Assembly: GCF_039655875.1 (NCBI RefSeq)
Contig: NZ_JBBYXK010000001.1
Coordinates: forward strand, 1-64,000
Direction of reading: 5' to 3'
Length of the DNA stretch: 64,000 nucleotides
Origin: Emcibacter sp. SYSU 3D8
GTDB taxonomy: Bacteria > Pseudomonadota > Alphaproteobacteria > SMXS01
This document shows, piece by piece, positions 16,652-26,028 of the stretch; the first letter of the stretch is position 1, and each line of letters opens with the position of its first letter. A program made the translations under genes and the position numbers. Under the pieces are notes generated by a model. The model had not been told where the DNA came from and did no database searches. It saw only the letters and a program-made list of their open reading frames with translations.

Positions 16652-18025
16652 TTATTTCTCACCCTCGATGTACCGGTCCAGCTCGTTATGGAAGTGCCGC
16701 ACGCGGGCTTCCTGCTCGCTCCACAAGGGACCCCGGAATCCCTTGCTGCGCAATCCCTTCTGGACAATGGGCAGCAGTTCGGAATCCTGGTCGAGCACCA
16801 GGCCCAGACCGGCGGGCTCGCCGATGCCCGTGCGCTCGATGTCCGGGCGCTCGCGGCCCGAGCAGTCGGTACCCTCGGGCAGTCCCATCCAGTCCGGCAC
16901 CTTGAAGTTGGGATCGTCCACATGCCGGACCAGGGTCATGGTGTCATAGGTAAAGCGTTGCGGGTCGTCGGCATGGGGCATGAAGCGCATCAGGAACGCG
17001 CCTTCCGGGTGGATGCCGAACTGCACATTGGGGAAGATGCCGGTGGCGAAACTGTCGGTAAGCTGGACGTCGGACAGGGTCTCCCAGCCCAGGTCGAAGC
17101 GTGTCGAGAAGCTGCGCTTGGCGGCGGCGAGGGCAGGGCGCACGTCCTGCGGGCCACCCTCGAACGCCTCGGGCTCCAGGCCCACCGAATCCAGCATGTA
17201 TTGCAGGCCGGGATTGATCGATGACTGGTCGGGAAAATGCGGGCTCGGCACGCCGATCGGGACGATCATCCGGCTCATGCCGTTGGCGTAGCAGTCGATC
17301 TGGGTGGTGATGTCGCCCATGATCGGCTGGGTCTGCGGATGCACCGATCCAAGGTGATAGGTTTCGTAGAACGCGTCGATGCCGGTCTTCCAGTTGGCCG
17401 CCCAGTCGCTGCGCACGTGGCGCACCACATTCATCCTGTCGACCTGGAAGGCTTCCATGTGGCTGGCGACCGGCCCGAGGAATTCGCGCAGCGGCACGGG
17501 ATCGTCGTCCATTGAGACGAAGATCACGCCGGCAACGATGTCCATGGCCACGGGCGCCATGTCGGGCGCGCAATCCAGCACTTCGGGTTTGAAGGATTCG
17601 GCGTCGGTGACATGGGCCAGCTTGCCGTCGATGGTCCACTGCCAGGAATGGAAGTTGCAGGTGAAGCGGTCGCTGACATGGCCGAATTCCGCGTGGACCA
17701 GCCGGTTGCCGCGATGGCCGCACACATTGTAATAGGCGCTGATATCCGACGCGCCGGCACCGGTGCGGACGATTACGAAGGATTCGTGCAGCAGGTCGTA
17801 GGTGAGAAAGTCGCCGACGTCCGGAATATCCGAGACCAGCCCGGCAATGGTCCAGACCCGGCTCCAGAGCCGCGCCCATTCCCGGTCTTTCCAGGTTTCA
17901 TCGTAGTAGCGTGCCGGGTCCTTGATGTCGGCGCCATTGTCCACATAGGGCGCCTTGTAGTCGGCGGCCGAGGGCGGCGCATCCGGGTTCAGCACCGGTC
18001 CGCCCTGTTCCAGGTTGTAGTCCAT
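16652..18025 (-). CDS. Rieske non-heme iron oxygenase, alpha subunit (copy 1)
   Basis: Terminal oxygenase subunit that hydroxylates or demethylates an organic substrate with O2 and electrons from a reductase/ferredoxin chain. Rieske cluster ligands are C102, H104, C123 and H126 (VCGHRGN and TCNFHSW). The mononuclear iron site shows in DAFYETYHLGSVH (H224, H229). Length 457 aa. Closely related in plan and ending (ELDRYI-GEK) to the protein at 57995-59371, so the two are paralogues. No beta subunit or reductase is adjacent, fitting alpha-only (homotrimer) enzymes. Likely co-transcribed with the acyl-CoA ligase; divergent from the TonB receptor gene. Confidence 0.9.
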   Translation of the reverse strand: MDYNLEQGGPVLNPDAPPSAADYKAPYVDNGADIKDPARYYDETWKDREWARLWSRVWTIAGLVSDIPDVGDFLTYDLLHESFVIVRTGAGASDISAYYNVCGHRGNRLVHAEFGHVSDRFTCNFHSWQWTIDGKLAHVTDAESFKPEVLDCAPDMAPVAMDIVAGVIFVSMDDDPVPLREFLGPVASHMEAFQVDRMNVVRHVRSDWAANWKTGIDAFYETYHLGSVHPQTQPIMGDITTQIDCYANGMSRMIVPIGVPSPHFPDQSSINPGLQYMLDSVGLEPEAFEGGPQDVRPALAAAKRSFSTRFDLGWETLSDVQLTDSFATGIFPNVQFGIHPEGAFLMRFMPHADDPQRFTYDTMTLVRHVDDPNFKVPDWMGLPEGTDCSGRERPDIERTGIGEPAGLGLVLDQDSELLPIVQKGLRSKGFRGPLWSEQEARVRHFHNELDRYIEGEK

Positions 18026-18258
18026 CGCTCGCTCCTGAGTCTCCGATACGCGCCAGGTCGTGGGCGCGATCCTTCCCCCAGGGCCGAGACTAGCACGGCG
18101 TCTCCGGACGATGAAGATTCAAAAGAAACAATCTCTACGGCTTCTTAACGTCTCTCTAGGCCGTTGTATTCATTGCGCTATTTACCGGGAAGATCACCTA
18201 TGAATGTAGCATTGAGCGACTCATCGTATTGATAATATTGGCTGAAAAGGCGGAAAAC

Positions 18259-18286
18259 TTGATTAAAGCAAACAGTATTGTATGTT
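18259..18286 (+). promoter_or_regulatory. putative promoter of the TonB receptor gene
   Basis: TTGATT, 16-bp spacer, TATGTT, 97 bp before the start. The 357-bp divergent gap (18026-18382) is notably AT-rich from 18100 to 18300 and has no gene. The leader after the promoter contains a GGGCGC/GCGCCC hairpin (18309-18327). No Fur-like box was recognised. Confidence 0.35.
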
Positions 18287-18382
18287 ATGTGCGCAGTCGT
18301 AGAACAAGGGGCGCACTATTGGCGCCCGCCGGGACGGGCGGCGCATTACCACCCTTCCGGGCGTATTTCCGGGGAGGCAAAT

Positions 18383-20836
18383 ATGAAGGCGAGTGCATTA
18401 TCGGCCATTGCCGCTGTGTCGTTGATGGGGACAGCGGTCGGGGCGGCAGAGCCCGAGAACGGCGGTGCAGACCGCGCACCACCGGTCACTCGAACGTCGT
18501 CTGGCACCGTCGAGAATGTCTACGTCTCGGCAACCCGCCGGGGCGAGACCGACATCCGAACCACGCCCATCGCCGTGTCTTCCGTGGATTCCGCGGCCAT
18601 CGCCACCATGGTGCCGCAGAACATCGGCGAGTTGTCGACTCTGGTACCCAATTTTTCGGCCGCCCAGATCACCGGCTTCAATGCGGCATCGTTCTCGATC
18701 CGCGGCATTGGCCTGACCGATATTATCGTCTATCTGGATGCGCCGGTGGCGGTGATGGTCGACGACTTCGTCATGCCGAGCGTCCAGACCCAGTTGCTCG
18801 ATACTTTCGACATTGACCGGGTCGAGGTGCTGCGCGGCCCGCAGGGAACATTGTTCGGCAAGAATACCACCGGCGGCGTGGTCCAGGTGTTCACCAAGCG
18901 GCCGGCACTGGACCGCTTCGGCGCCGAGGGCAGCTTCCGCTACGGTAATTTCGACACGGTCGGGGCGCGGCTCGCCCTCAATGTTCCGATCGTCGAGGGC
19001 AAGTTGGCGCTGCGCGCGAACCTGCTCTACGACAACAATCACGGCTATTACCGTAACGGCGCGGCATTTGGCCCGGTCACGCCCTTCGATGCAGACAATC
19101 CTTACGATGGGGCCACCGGTCAGGGCGACGGCTCACATATTGGCGGCAAGGATGTCTGGGGCGGCAGGATCAAGCTGCTGTGGCAGCCCACCGATCATTT
19201 CGAGGCGCTGCTGCAATATGAAGTCGCGCGTGATCGGTCGGATTCGGTTCCCTCGATCAACGAAACCCCAGCCGGCGACCCGCGCTTTGTGTGGAACCTG
19301 CTGGGCCTGACGCAGGAGACGGGCGGTGATCCCCGATTCAATGCCGCCGTCACCGACCGCCATGACGCATTGCTGAAGATGGACGAGGGACACCGGGTCG
19401 ATGTCGACGGTGTCTACCTGAACATGCAACTCGAATTGGGTGATCTGACCTTCAATTCCGTCACCGGCTATCGCTACCAGAAGTCACGATTGCCCAGCAC
19501 CTATACGGGCGAGGTCGGCCCGGTGTCGCTGTTCGACGCCAATCGCGCCGATAATCGCGAGACCTTTCAGCAGGAGCTTCGCGTGTCGTCCAGTTTCGAC
19601 GGCGCCTTCAACTTTGTCGCGGGCGCGTTCTACCAGAAGAACGATGACAGGTTCTGCGTTGTCCAGGTGCTGGGGTTTCTCGACCTGATCGGCCTGATCA
19701 ACGCGGTACCCGGCGGCTTCGACCAGAATCCACAGGTGCTGTGCAACCGCCAGGACGCCGACACCTTCGCCCTGTTCACCGACGCCACTGTCGACATCAC
19801 CGACCGGCTGCAGCTGACCGGCGGCTTTCGCTACACCTGGGAAAAGAAGTCCTGGGCCGGCCGCCACCAGATTTTCTACCAGCAGCTTGAAGGTGGCTTT
19901 GACCCGTCGCTGACCTGGGAGGATTTCGACGATGCCCTCGATGCGGGCGACTTCGAGGCCTATCCGTTCGGCGTGGTCCGGAACGCGCGCAAATGGAACA
20001 AGCCGACCTGGCGCGGCACCTTGTCCTATGACTTCTCCGACGACTGGTACGGCTATTTCACCGTCTCGCGCGGTTTCAAGTCCGGCGGCTACAACGACCA
20101 GACCGGCACGACCGGCATCCCGCTCGACGAGGCAACCACCCAGCCCTACGATCCGGAATACGCCACCTCCTACGAACTGGGCGTGAAGGCGGATCTGATG
20201 GATCGCCGCTGGAGCTTCGCGCTGACCGGTTTCTATGTGGATTACAGCGACGCCCAGCGCGGCCTCGTCGCCACCTTGACCAACAGCTTCGGCCAGCAGT
20301 TCCAGGAAACCCGGTTCTTCAATGCGGCCAAGATCCAGGTGAAGGGGTTCGAGTTCGAAACCACGGTACGTCCGATTGACGGCCTGACGATCCGGGGCAA
20401 CGCGGGCTTTCAGGACGGCAAGTACAAGCGGTTCGAGGCCGACACCGATTTCGACGGCGACATCGACGTGGACTTTTCGGACCGGCCACTCAACCGCTCG
20501 CCCAAATGGATGGCCACCATCGATGCAACCTACGTCCACCCGGTGGGCAATGCGGGCACCCTGACCTGGAACGTCAGCTACAATTACGAAGCCCGCAACG
20601 CGTTCATCTATTCTGACGTGGACCCGGACTTCGACACCTATCTGGACCCGCGCAATCTGGTGAATGCCAGCCTGACATTTGACGATATGAAAAGCCGCTA
20701 CTATGTGCGTGTTTTCGGCCGGAACCTGACCGACGACCGCTACCGCATCTCGTCGCAGCCGGTGGCGGCATTGTGGACGTTCACCCAGTACGGCCAGCCA
20801 CGCCATTACGGCATCGAGGTCGGTTTCAAACTCTAG
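18383..20836 (+). CDS. TonB-dependent outer-membrane receptor
   Basis: Outer-membrane active-transport barrel powered by TonB-ExbBD, 817 aa. Signal peptide at residues 1-21 (MKASALSAIAAVSLMGTAVG, then AAEP). The plug domain includes VYVSATRRGETDIRTTPIAV, FSIRGIGLTDI and VEVLRGPQGTLFGKNTTGG. The barrel follows and ends YGIEVGFKL with the terminal aromatic-rich strand expected of outer-membrane proteins. The TYTGEV and FQQELRVSS stretches resemble sphingomonad-type receptors for large hydrophobic or siderophore-like ligands. ATG 18383 follows GGGGAGG. It is divergent from a Rieske oxygenase, which suggests uptake of that enzyme's substrate; iron uptake is the main alternative. Confidence 0.9.
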   Translation: MKASALSAIAAVSLMGTAVGAAEPENGGADRAPPVTRTSSGTVENVYVSATRRGETDIRTTPIAVSSVDSAAIATMVPQNIGELSTLVPNFSAAQITGFNAASFSIRGIGLTDIIVYLDAPVAVMVDDFVMPSVQTQLLDTFDIDRVEVLRGPQGTLFGKNTTGGVVQVFTKRPALDRFGAEGSFRYGNFDTVGARLALNVPIVEGKLALRANLLYDNNHGYYRNGAAFGPVTPFDADNPYDGATGQGDGSHIGGKDVWGGRIKLLWQPTDHFEALLQYEVARDRSDSVPSINETPAGDPRFVWNLLGLTQETGGDPRFNAAVTDRHDALLKMDEGHRVDVDGVYLNMQLELGDLTFNSVTGYRYQKSRLPSTYTGEVGPVSLFDANRADNRETFQQELRVSSSFDGAFNFVAGAFYQKNDDRFCVVQVLGFLDLIGLINAVPGGFDQNPQVLCNRQDADTFALFTDATVDITDRLQLTGGFRYTWEKKSWAGRHQIFYQQLEGGFDPSLTWEDFDDALDAGDFEAYPFGVVRNARKWNKPTWRGTLSYDFSDDWYGYFTVSRGFKSGGYNDQTGTTGIPLDEATTQPYDPEYATSYELGVKADLMDRRWSFALTGFYVDYSDAQRGLVATLTNSFGQQFQETRFFNAAKIQVKGFEFETTVRPIDGLTIRGNAGFQDGKYKRFEADTDFDGDIDVDFSDRPLNRSPKWMATIDATYVHPVGNAGTLTWNVSYNYEARNAFIYSDVDPDFDTYLDPRNLVNASLTFDDMKSRYYVRVFGRNLTDDRYRISSQPVAALWTFTQYGQPRHYGIEVGFKL

Positions 20837-21111
20837 GAAACGAAGAGCGGGGAGGACCTGGCGGGCGCTTTTGCAGGTGTGGTTCAGGATGGTCTGTATA
20901 AAACAGGCGTTGTTGATTTTAATGCGCCGTCCGCTTATGGTCGCACGAAGGCAAGGGCGTCGTCGGCCGGCAGGTTCAGGCGCTGCACGGACAATGCGGG
21001 CAACGGGGGCCGCAGGCCTCAGATTATTCGGGATTTCCGGTTCCAGGCTGCAGGTTGCGCGCCGGTTTCTGAAACTTCCATATCCTTATCCGAGCCCCTT
21101 CGGATATCCTG
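20837..21111. other. non-coding spacer after the TonB receptor
   Basis: No convincing gene. Short frames exist but have atypical codon use and no ribosome binding sites. A weak inverted repeat (ATATCC with GGATAT, about 21080-21107) precedes the terminator. The 123 bp from the terminator to the next start are also empty. Confidence 0.5.
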
Positions 21112-21147
21112 AGGGACCGATGTTTCGACATCGGTCCCTATTTTTTT
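21112..21147 (+). terminator. strong rho-independent terminator
   Basis: A perfect 12-bp stem (AGGGACCGATGT and its complement) closed by a stable TTCG tetraloop and followed by A and seven T. It lies 275 bp after the TonB receptor stop and isolates the metallopeptidase gene from it. Confidence 0.9.
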
Positions 21148-21270
21148 CCATGCGTTGACGAGATGCCGGCTACCGGCCACTCTGGCTGTCCGCCGGATGG
21201 CGGCGCCAGCGTCAAAAGGTATTGTGAGAAGCAGGCGGGTATTTGCCGACACCATGTTCGGGGGATTTCG

Positions 21271-22836
21271 ATGGGCTTATTTCGGCTGTTGATCCTGATC
21301 ATCTGCGCATTTTGCGCCACACCCGCCGCCGCCGCGCTCGATGACGATCGCTGGCAGGAGGTACGCTCCGAACATTTTCGCATCTATGCCAACGGCGATG
21401 TGGAAGAGGCCAAGGACCTGGCCCGGGAAATGGAAAACTTCCGGCGCATCGTGTTGATGGCAACGGGCCTGAGGGATGTGGAGGGCGGTGTTCCGTTTAC
21501 CATGTTCGCCGCCAGAAACCGGAACGACTTCAAGCAGTTCTTCTCGCAGTTCTGGGTCGTGGGCGTGTTTACCGGATCGATGCGCGGCTATTACGCGATC
21601 ATCGACATGAGCAGCCGGCGGCCCAACGAGAGGGGCAAGTTCGTGCGTGCGGCTGATCTGATCGTGAAGCACGAATATGTCCATTTCATCCTCTCGACGA
21701 CGACGCGCGTGCGGTATCCGTACTGGTATGAGGAAGGCTTTGCCGAATATCTCTCGACCGCTCGCTATGAGGATGGCGAGGTCAGCATCGGGTTTCCCGT
21801 GGTGGACAGGCATTTGTCGCTGTCCGACGGCTTCGGGCTGTCCAGCATGGACAAATTGCTGACGTCGACCCGGGTCGACCAAAAGGTCAATACCGATAAT
21901 CTTTATGCCCAGAGCTGGCTTCTGGTCCATCACCTGATGAATACGCCGGAATTGCGCCCCAAGGTGGTCGATTACCTGAAACGCTATGACGAGACCGGCG
22001 ACTCGCTCGGGGCGTTCAAGGCGGTTTTCGGGGATGACCTGGACACCCTGCAGAAGCGGCTTTCGCGCAAATCGGAACGTGGCCGCTACGAGTACACCCG
22101 GTTCAAGCCGACATTGCCGATGCCGGAGGCCGCCCTTGCCGTCTTGCCCGTGCCCCAGACACAGATGCGGCTGGCGCTGGCGCAGGCGCTGCAGCACTTT
22201 CCCGGCGGCGACAAGCGGCGCGATCAGGTCAGGGGCCATTACGAACGGGTACTGGCGGATGAGCCGGCCAATGCCGCAGCGCTTGCCGGCATGGCGGATC
22301 TGGCCCTGATACAGCGGAATCCCGAACTGGCGGCGACCTATCTGGGCAGGATCCCCGACAGTGTCGAGGACGAGGCCGTGCTGATCGCACGCGGCGACCT
22401 TGCGTTGATGCGGGCCGTGCGCGCCAACCTGTCCCAGCCGCTGCTTGAGGAGGCAAGGGATCGCTATATCTCGGCGCTGCGGCTGAACAACCGGTCGGCG
22501 GAGGCGTTTTTCAGCTATGGGCTGACCTTTCTTGGCGCCTCGGGCGACCCGAAGGAAGGTCTGGCGGGATTCCGCGAGGCTGCAGCACTGGCGCCCGGGG
22601 ATTCACAAGCCGCGTTCTTCCATGCCTTGATGCAGCTGCAGGCGGGCGGTTTCGACGAGGCCGCAAGGCTGGGCCGTCAGGTGGCGCTGGGCAACCGCGA
22701 ACCGGAATTCGTGGCGTTCGGCAACCAGGTGATCGCGCTGGCAAACGCCGGGGACGCCGAGGCCGGGCGCGTTTTCGCGCGCGACATCCTGCTCCGGCAC
22801 ATGTCCGGGCGGCTGGCACGGGAGATCGACGACTAG
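21271..22836 (+). CDS. exported gluzincin-type metallopeptidase with TPR-like repeats
   Basis: 521-aa secreted or periplasmic protein. Signal peptide at residues 1-22 (LLILIICAFCATPAAAA). HEYVH at 134-138 is a zinc HExxH motif, and the downstream YEEGFAEY (E154-E159) supplies the third ligand, in the arrangement of gluzincins (DUF1570/M1-like). The C-terminal half (about 290-510) is built of helical pairs with repeated Ala/Leu spacing such as LADEPANAAALAGMADLALI and REAAALAPGDSQAAFFHAL, typical of TPR repeats. The frame is open to 21163, but ATG 21271 with GGGGG upstream starts directly at the signal peptide. Substrate unknown; possibly cell-envelope quality control. Confidence 0.75.
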   Translation: MGLFRLLILIICAFCATPAAAALDDDRWQEVRSEHFRIYANGDVEEAKDLAREMENFRRIVLMATGLRDVEGGVPFTMFAARNRNDFKQFFSQFWVVGVFTGSMRGYYAIIDMSSRRPNERGKFVRAADLIVKHEYVHFILSTTTRVRYPYWYEEGFAEYLSTARYEDGEVSIGFPVVDRHLSLSDGFGLSSMDKLLTSTRVDQKVNTDNLYAQSWLLVHHLMNTPELRPKVVDYLKRYDETGDSLGAFKAVFGDDLDTLQKRLSRKSERGRYEYTRFKPTLPMPEAALAVLPVPQTQMRLALAQALQHFPGGDKRRDQVRGHYERVLADEPANAAALAGMADLALIQRNPELAATYLGRIPDSVEDEAVLIARGDLALMRAVRANLSQPLLEEARDRYISALRLNNRSAEAFFSYGLTFLGASGDPKEGLAGFREAAALAPGDSQAAFFHALMQLQAGGFDEAARLGRQVALGNREPEFVAFGNQVIALANAGDAEAGRVFARDILLRHMSGRLAREIDD

Positions 22837-22916
22837 GGCGGGGCGTTGGCAGCGGTCGATCCGTATACTAGCCTTCGCGACAGCGGGCCGCTGTGGCCGC
22901 GCCGAGGAGCCCGTCA

Positions 22917-24590
22917 ATGGAGCTGACCGCCTATCTGCATCCGGGCTGGACGCCGCTGATCCGACCCGCGCCCGCCGGCCGGGCGTGGATGGACGCAACC
23001 CCCGAATCCTTCGCCTATCGTTGCCTGCCGCTCAACATCGCCAACGCCCATGGCTGGGAGGTGCTGACACCGTTTGGTTTCGAGGCGGTCTGGGACGGCG
23101 GCGCCGGCACCGACGCCGTCACGATCGCACCGGATCCGGACGCCGCGCCCGCGCGGGCGCCGGTGTCGCTGTTCGGCCAGGGCGTGCTGACGTTTCACAT
23201 CGAGGCAATCCTGCGCACGCCGCCAGGCTGGGATCTGTGGGTCGGCGGCTCGCCCAACCGGCAAAAGGACGGCATCGCGCCGTTGACCGGCGTGGTCGAG
23301 ACCGACTGGTCGCCCTTCACCTTCACCATGAACTGGCGCTTTACCCGGCCCGGCCACACGGTGCGGTTCGAGGCGATGGAGCCGTTCTGCTTCCTGTTTC
23401 CGGTGCAGCGCGGCGCCGTCGAGGCGTTCGCGCCGAAATTCGCGCCGCTCGGCGCCGATCCTGAAACCGAGAAACGCTTCCGTGCCTGGAGCGAGGCCCG
23501 CGACGCCTTCCACGCCAAGATGCAGCGCGAGCCGCCGGAGGCGCCCGCCGACCGCTGGCAGAAGCACTATTACCGCGGCACCGACGTCACCGGCGAGGTG
23601 CTGGCTCCCGGGCACCGGGCCAAGCTGCGGCTGAAGCCCTTCGACCGGACCGCCGCGCCGCAGGTGCCGGCACCACCCGCCGAGGACCTACCGCAAGCCG
23701 CGCAGCATACAGCACCCGGCGCGCCGGTCACCGCGGATGGCGAGGAGATCGCGGCGCTGCGGACCGCGCTCGCCAAGCGGGAATGGCTGCTGGAGACGCT
23801 GGAGCGCCAGCGGGCTCTGGCGCCGGCGGCGGCCGGCATCCCGCGCCGCGAAAACCTGGGCGCGGACGAGTTCCTCGAGCATTATTATGCCGTCAACCGC
23901 CCGGTTATCCTGGTGGGCGAGATGGCGGACTGGCCGGCGCTTGCCCGCTGGACGCCGGATTACCTGAAGGCGGCGGTCGGCGCCGCCACGGTGGAATACC
24001 AGGGCGGCAGGACCGGCAACGCACGCTTCGAAATGGAGAAGGACCTGCACCGCCGCGAAGGCCCCTTCGACGCCTTCATGGACCAGATCACGCGCGTGGA
24101 CGGCAATGACGCCTACATCACCGCCTACAATTCGGCGCGCAACCGCGAGGCGCTGGCGCCGCTGTCCGGCGACATGGGCACCCTGGACAAGTTCCTCACC
24201 ACCGAGCGCCCCGCCGCCGAGGGCATGATGTGGATCGGCCCGGCGGGCACCGCCACCTCGCTGCATCACGACCTGACCAACAACTTCATCGGCCAGCTGG
24301 TGGGCCGCAAGCGGCTGCAGATCCTGCCGGCGTCCGAGGTGGGCCGGCTCTACAACGACAGGCACGTGTTCAGCCGCATCGCCGATCTGGAAGATCCGGG
24401 CCTGGATGCCGCCCACTGGCCGCGCCTGCCTGGCGCCCATGTCTACGAGGTGATCCTGGAGCCTGGGGAAATCCTGTTCATGCCGCTGGCGTGGTGGCAC
24501 CAGGTGAAGGCGCTGGATTTCAGCGTCACCGTCACCTGGACCAATTTCCGCTGGCCCAACGACGGTCACGCTTCCTATCCGCCCGGATAG
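22917..24590 (+). CDS. two-domain protein: DUF6065-like N-terminus fused to a JmjC/cupin-like Fe(II) oxygenase domain
   Basis: 557 aa. Residues 1-230 resemble DUF6065 (MELTAYLHPGW, DWSPFTFTMNWRFTRPG, FEAMEPFCFLFP), a family of unknown role. A Pro/Ala linker and a short helix (EEIAALRTALAKREWLLETL) lead to a cupin_8/JmjC domain at about 310-557. Iron ligands are visible as H450-x-D452 in LHHDLTNNF and H528 in AWWHQVKAL; RKRLQILP is the usual strand after the first pair. Such enzymes are 2-oxoglutarate-dependent hydroxylases of proteins or small molecules. Both domains also occur alone, so the fusion hints at hydroxylation of a specific, perhaps secondary-metabolite or peptide, partner. ATG 22917 follows GAGGAG. 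Monocistronic in appearance. Confidence 0.75.
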   Translation: MELTAYLHPGWTPLIRPAPAGRAWMDATPESFAYRCLPLNIANAHGWEVLTPFGFEAVWDGGAGTDAVTIAPDPDAAPARAPVSLFGQGVLTFHIEAILRTPPGWDLWVGGSPNRQKDGIAPLTGVVETDWSPFTFTMNWRFTRPGHTVRFEAMEPFCFLFPVQRGAVEAFAPKFAPLGADPETEKRFRAWSEARDAFHAKMQREPPEAPADRWQKHYYRGTDVTGEVLAPGHRAKLRLKPFDRTAAPQVPAPPAEDLPQAAQHTAPGAPVTADGEEIAALRTALAKREWLLETLERQRALAPAAAGIPRRENLGADEFLEHYYAVNRPVILVGEMADWPALARWTPDYLKAAVGAATVEYQGGRTGNARFEMEKDLHRREGPFDAFMDQITRVDGNDAYITAYNSARNREALAPLSGDMGTLDKFLTTERPAAEGMMWIGPAGTATSLHHDLTNNFIGQLVGRKRLQILPASEVGRLYNDRHVFSRIADLEDPGLDAAHWPRLPGAHVYEVILEPGEILFMPLAWWHQVKALDFSVTVTWTNFRWPNDGHASYPPG

Positions 24591-24839
24591 GCGGTCGGCC
24601 TGTCGCCGCCAGCCGGCCTGACGCTCGAGGCGGGCGCCGGAAGGACCGGACGAATCACCCGCTAAACGTCTACACGCGCCCGAAAGCGGAGTCCGCACGC
24701 ACCTGATGACGGCGGTTTCCAGGGTAGCGTGTGCCCTGTCTTCTCGTGGACAGATAAAAAAGCCGGCAGTAATGCTGGCGATTCTCCGAGATTCCGGCCG
24801 GGCTCGATAATGGCCCGGCGACGACGTGCATAAAGTTGG
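24591..24839. other. non-coding spacer before the Slam cluster
   Basis: No gene seen. At 24756-24778, read on the minus strand, a GCCAGCA/TGCCGGC stem (one mismatch, TTAC loop) is followed by six T. This is a terminator shape for leftward transcription, but no leftward gene lies to its right. Confidence 0.45.
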
Positions 24840-24868
24840 TTGACGGGTTTTGCGGGCACCCAAACAAT
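24840..24868 (+). promoter_or_regulatory. putative promoter of the Slam/lipoprotein cluster
   Basis: TTGACG, 17-bp spacer, AACAAT, 59 bp before the first lipoprotein start. The -35 matches the sigma70 consensus at 5 of 6 positions, the -10 at 4 of 6. Confidence 0.4.
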
Positions 24869-24917
24869 AACGGCATAGGCGCTGCCGGGGTTTGGCGGTC
24901 ATGCCAAATTGTTTGGG
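24859..24917. promoter_or_regulatory. 10-bp inverted repeat covering the putative -10 and the ribosome binding site
   Basis: CCCAAACAAT (24859-24868) is the exact complement of ATTGTTTGGG (24908-24917). The left arm overlaps the proposed -10, and the right arm runs into the GGGGG ribosome binding site of the first lipoprotein. It could be an operator pair or, if transcription starts further left, an mRNA hairpin hiding the ribosome site. Confidence 0.4.
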
Positions 24918-24926
24918 GGACAATGC

Positions 24927-26015
24927 ATGCTTAAATCCGTTGTGAACGGGGTGATTTTTGCGTCGTTGCTGGCATTGCCAGCCTGTGGAGGCGGGTCGGG
25001 AATATCGCCGACGCCCACGCCGACGCCGACGCCTACTCCAACACCTACGCCGACGCCGACGCCTGCTCCAACACCGACACCGACGCCTGCTCCGACGCCG
25101 ACACCCACGCCGACACCGACGCCTACACCCACACCCACACCCACACCCACACCCACACCCACTCCCACTCCCACGCCGACACCGACGCCCACGCCTACGC
25201 CTACGCCTACGCCGACCAATCAGTCGCTATCGAACCTGACGGTCAACGAAGCCTTCCAGGCCGTATCGGTTGAGATTCACTTCAATGTCAACGGCAGCGG
25301 CCAAGCGACGGGAACGTCGAGCAGCATCGAAGGCTTCACCGGCGGCAATTCGGTAACCTACAACGTGGCCGCAGACAGCTTCGAAGTGTCGGTCTCACAC
25401 CCGTCCATCACCTTCAATGAAACCTTCGCGCCAGCGAACATCAACTCGATCAGCAGTAATACCACCCTGACCGTGTACGAGAAGGTTAGCGGCGAGCGGG
25501 TATACATCATGCTGAAGCCGGATGATCCCGAGCTTGACCTGAGCTACGTCACCTTCGGCAACTGGACAAACGCCAACGGCAGCAACAACAGCTTGGCCAA
25601 CGGCTACCTGGTCTTCGGCGTCCGTACGCCGTCAGGCTCTATGCCCCGGATCGGTTCGGCGACGTTCGACGGCCAGACGATCGGCACCCTGACCGATAGC
25701 TCCGGCACGATCTACACCATAAGCGGGTTCGGGGCGTTGACCGCCGATTTTAGCGCAGGCTCGGTGAGTGGCAACTTCACCAGCATGGCCAAGTACAACG
25801 TGCTGACCGAAACCGTGACGCCGTGGCGCGATTTCACCCTCAATTCGACCATCAGCGGCAACTCCTTCAGCGGCACTGCCGCAACCAAGGACGGCCAGCT
25901 GTCCGGCACCAACCAGGGTGGCTTCTTCGGCCCGGCGGCCGAGGAGATCGGCGGCGCCTACCGCATGACCGGCAGCGGAGAGCAGGCGACGGGCGCGTTT
26001 GTGGGTAAGCGGTAA
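24927..26015 (+). CDS. surface lipoprotein with Pro-Thr stalk and TbpB-like barrel (SLP 1)
   Basis: 362-aa exported lipoprotein. The signal peptide ends in the lipobox LPAC with the lipidated cysteine at C20, followed by GGGSG. Residues 28-97 are an almost pure Pro-Thr repeat, a stiff extended stalk. The globular part ends in a domain of the transferrin-binding-protein type: [40 protein letters not shown], then [15 protein letters not shown] and the final GAFVGKR. That GGFxGxxAxExGG ending is typical of the C-terminal eight-strand barrel of TbpB/HpuA/factor H-binding-like Slam substrates. It is paralogous to the lipoprotein at 31506-32522. The next gene starts 13 bp downstream. Ligand unknown; heme, iron proteins or another host or environmental molecule are options. 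Confidence 0.8.
   Translation: MLKSVVNGVIFASLLALPACGGGSGISPTPTPTPTPTPTPTPTPTPAPTPTPTPAPTPTPTPTPTPTPTPTPTPTPTPTPTPTPTPTPTPTPTPTPTNQSLSNLTVNEAFQAVSVEIHFNVNGSGQATGTSSSIEGFTGGNSVTYNVAADSFEVSVSHPSITFNETFAPANINSISSNTTLTVYEKVSGERVYIMLKPDDPELDLSYVTFGNWTNANGSNNSLANGYLVFGVRTPSGSMPRIGSATFDGQTIGTLTDSSGTIYTISGFGALTADFSAGSVSGNFTSMAKYNVLTETVTPWRDFTLNSTISGNSFSGTAATKDGQLSGTNQGGFFGPAAEEIGGAYRMTGSGEQATGAFVGKR
25008..25217 (+). repeat. hexanucleotide (Pro-Thr) coding repeat in SLP 1
   Basis: 70 codons of alternating Pro and Thr, with two Ala exceptions, built of 6-bp units that vary mainly in third bases. Units of six keep the frame, so slippage would change stalk length and not switch the gene off. Confidence 0.9.
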
Positions 26016-26028
26016 GGGGAGCAGGCAA

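Noticed and set aside
20871-21158. 95-aa plus-strand frame after the TonB receptor
   Set aside because: Runs through the terminator hairpin, has no ribosome site and no typical codon use.
24756-24778. Terminator for the Slam cluster region
   Set aside because: It points leftwards and no leftward gene precedes it; kept only as a note in the spacer entry.
25008-25217. Possible CRISPR or satellite array
   Set aside because: 6-bp coding units without spacers; it codes a Pro-Thr stalk within an intact lipoprotein gene.
24899-25219. Minus-strand (Val-Gly)n protein
   Set aside because: Reverse reading of the Pro-Thr repeat of SLP 1; the same holds for 31484-31738.
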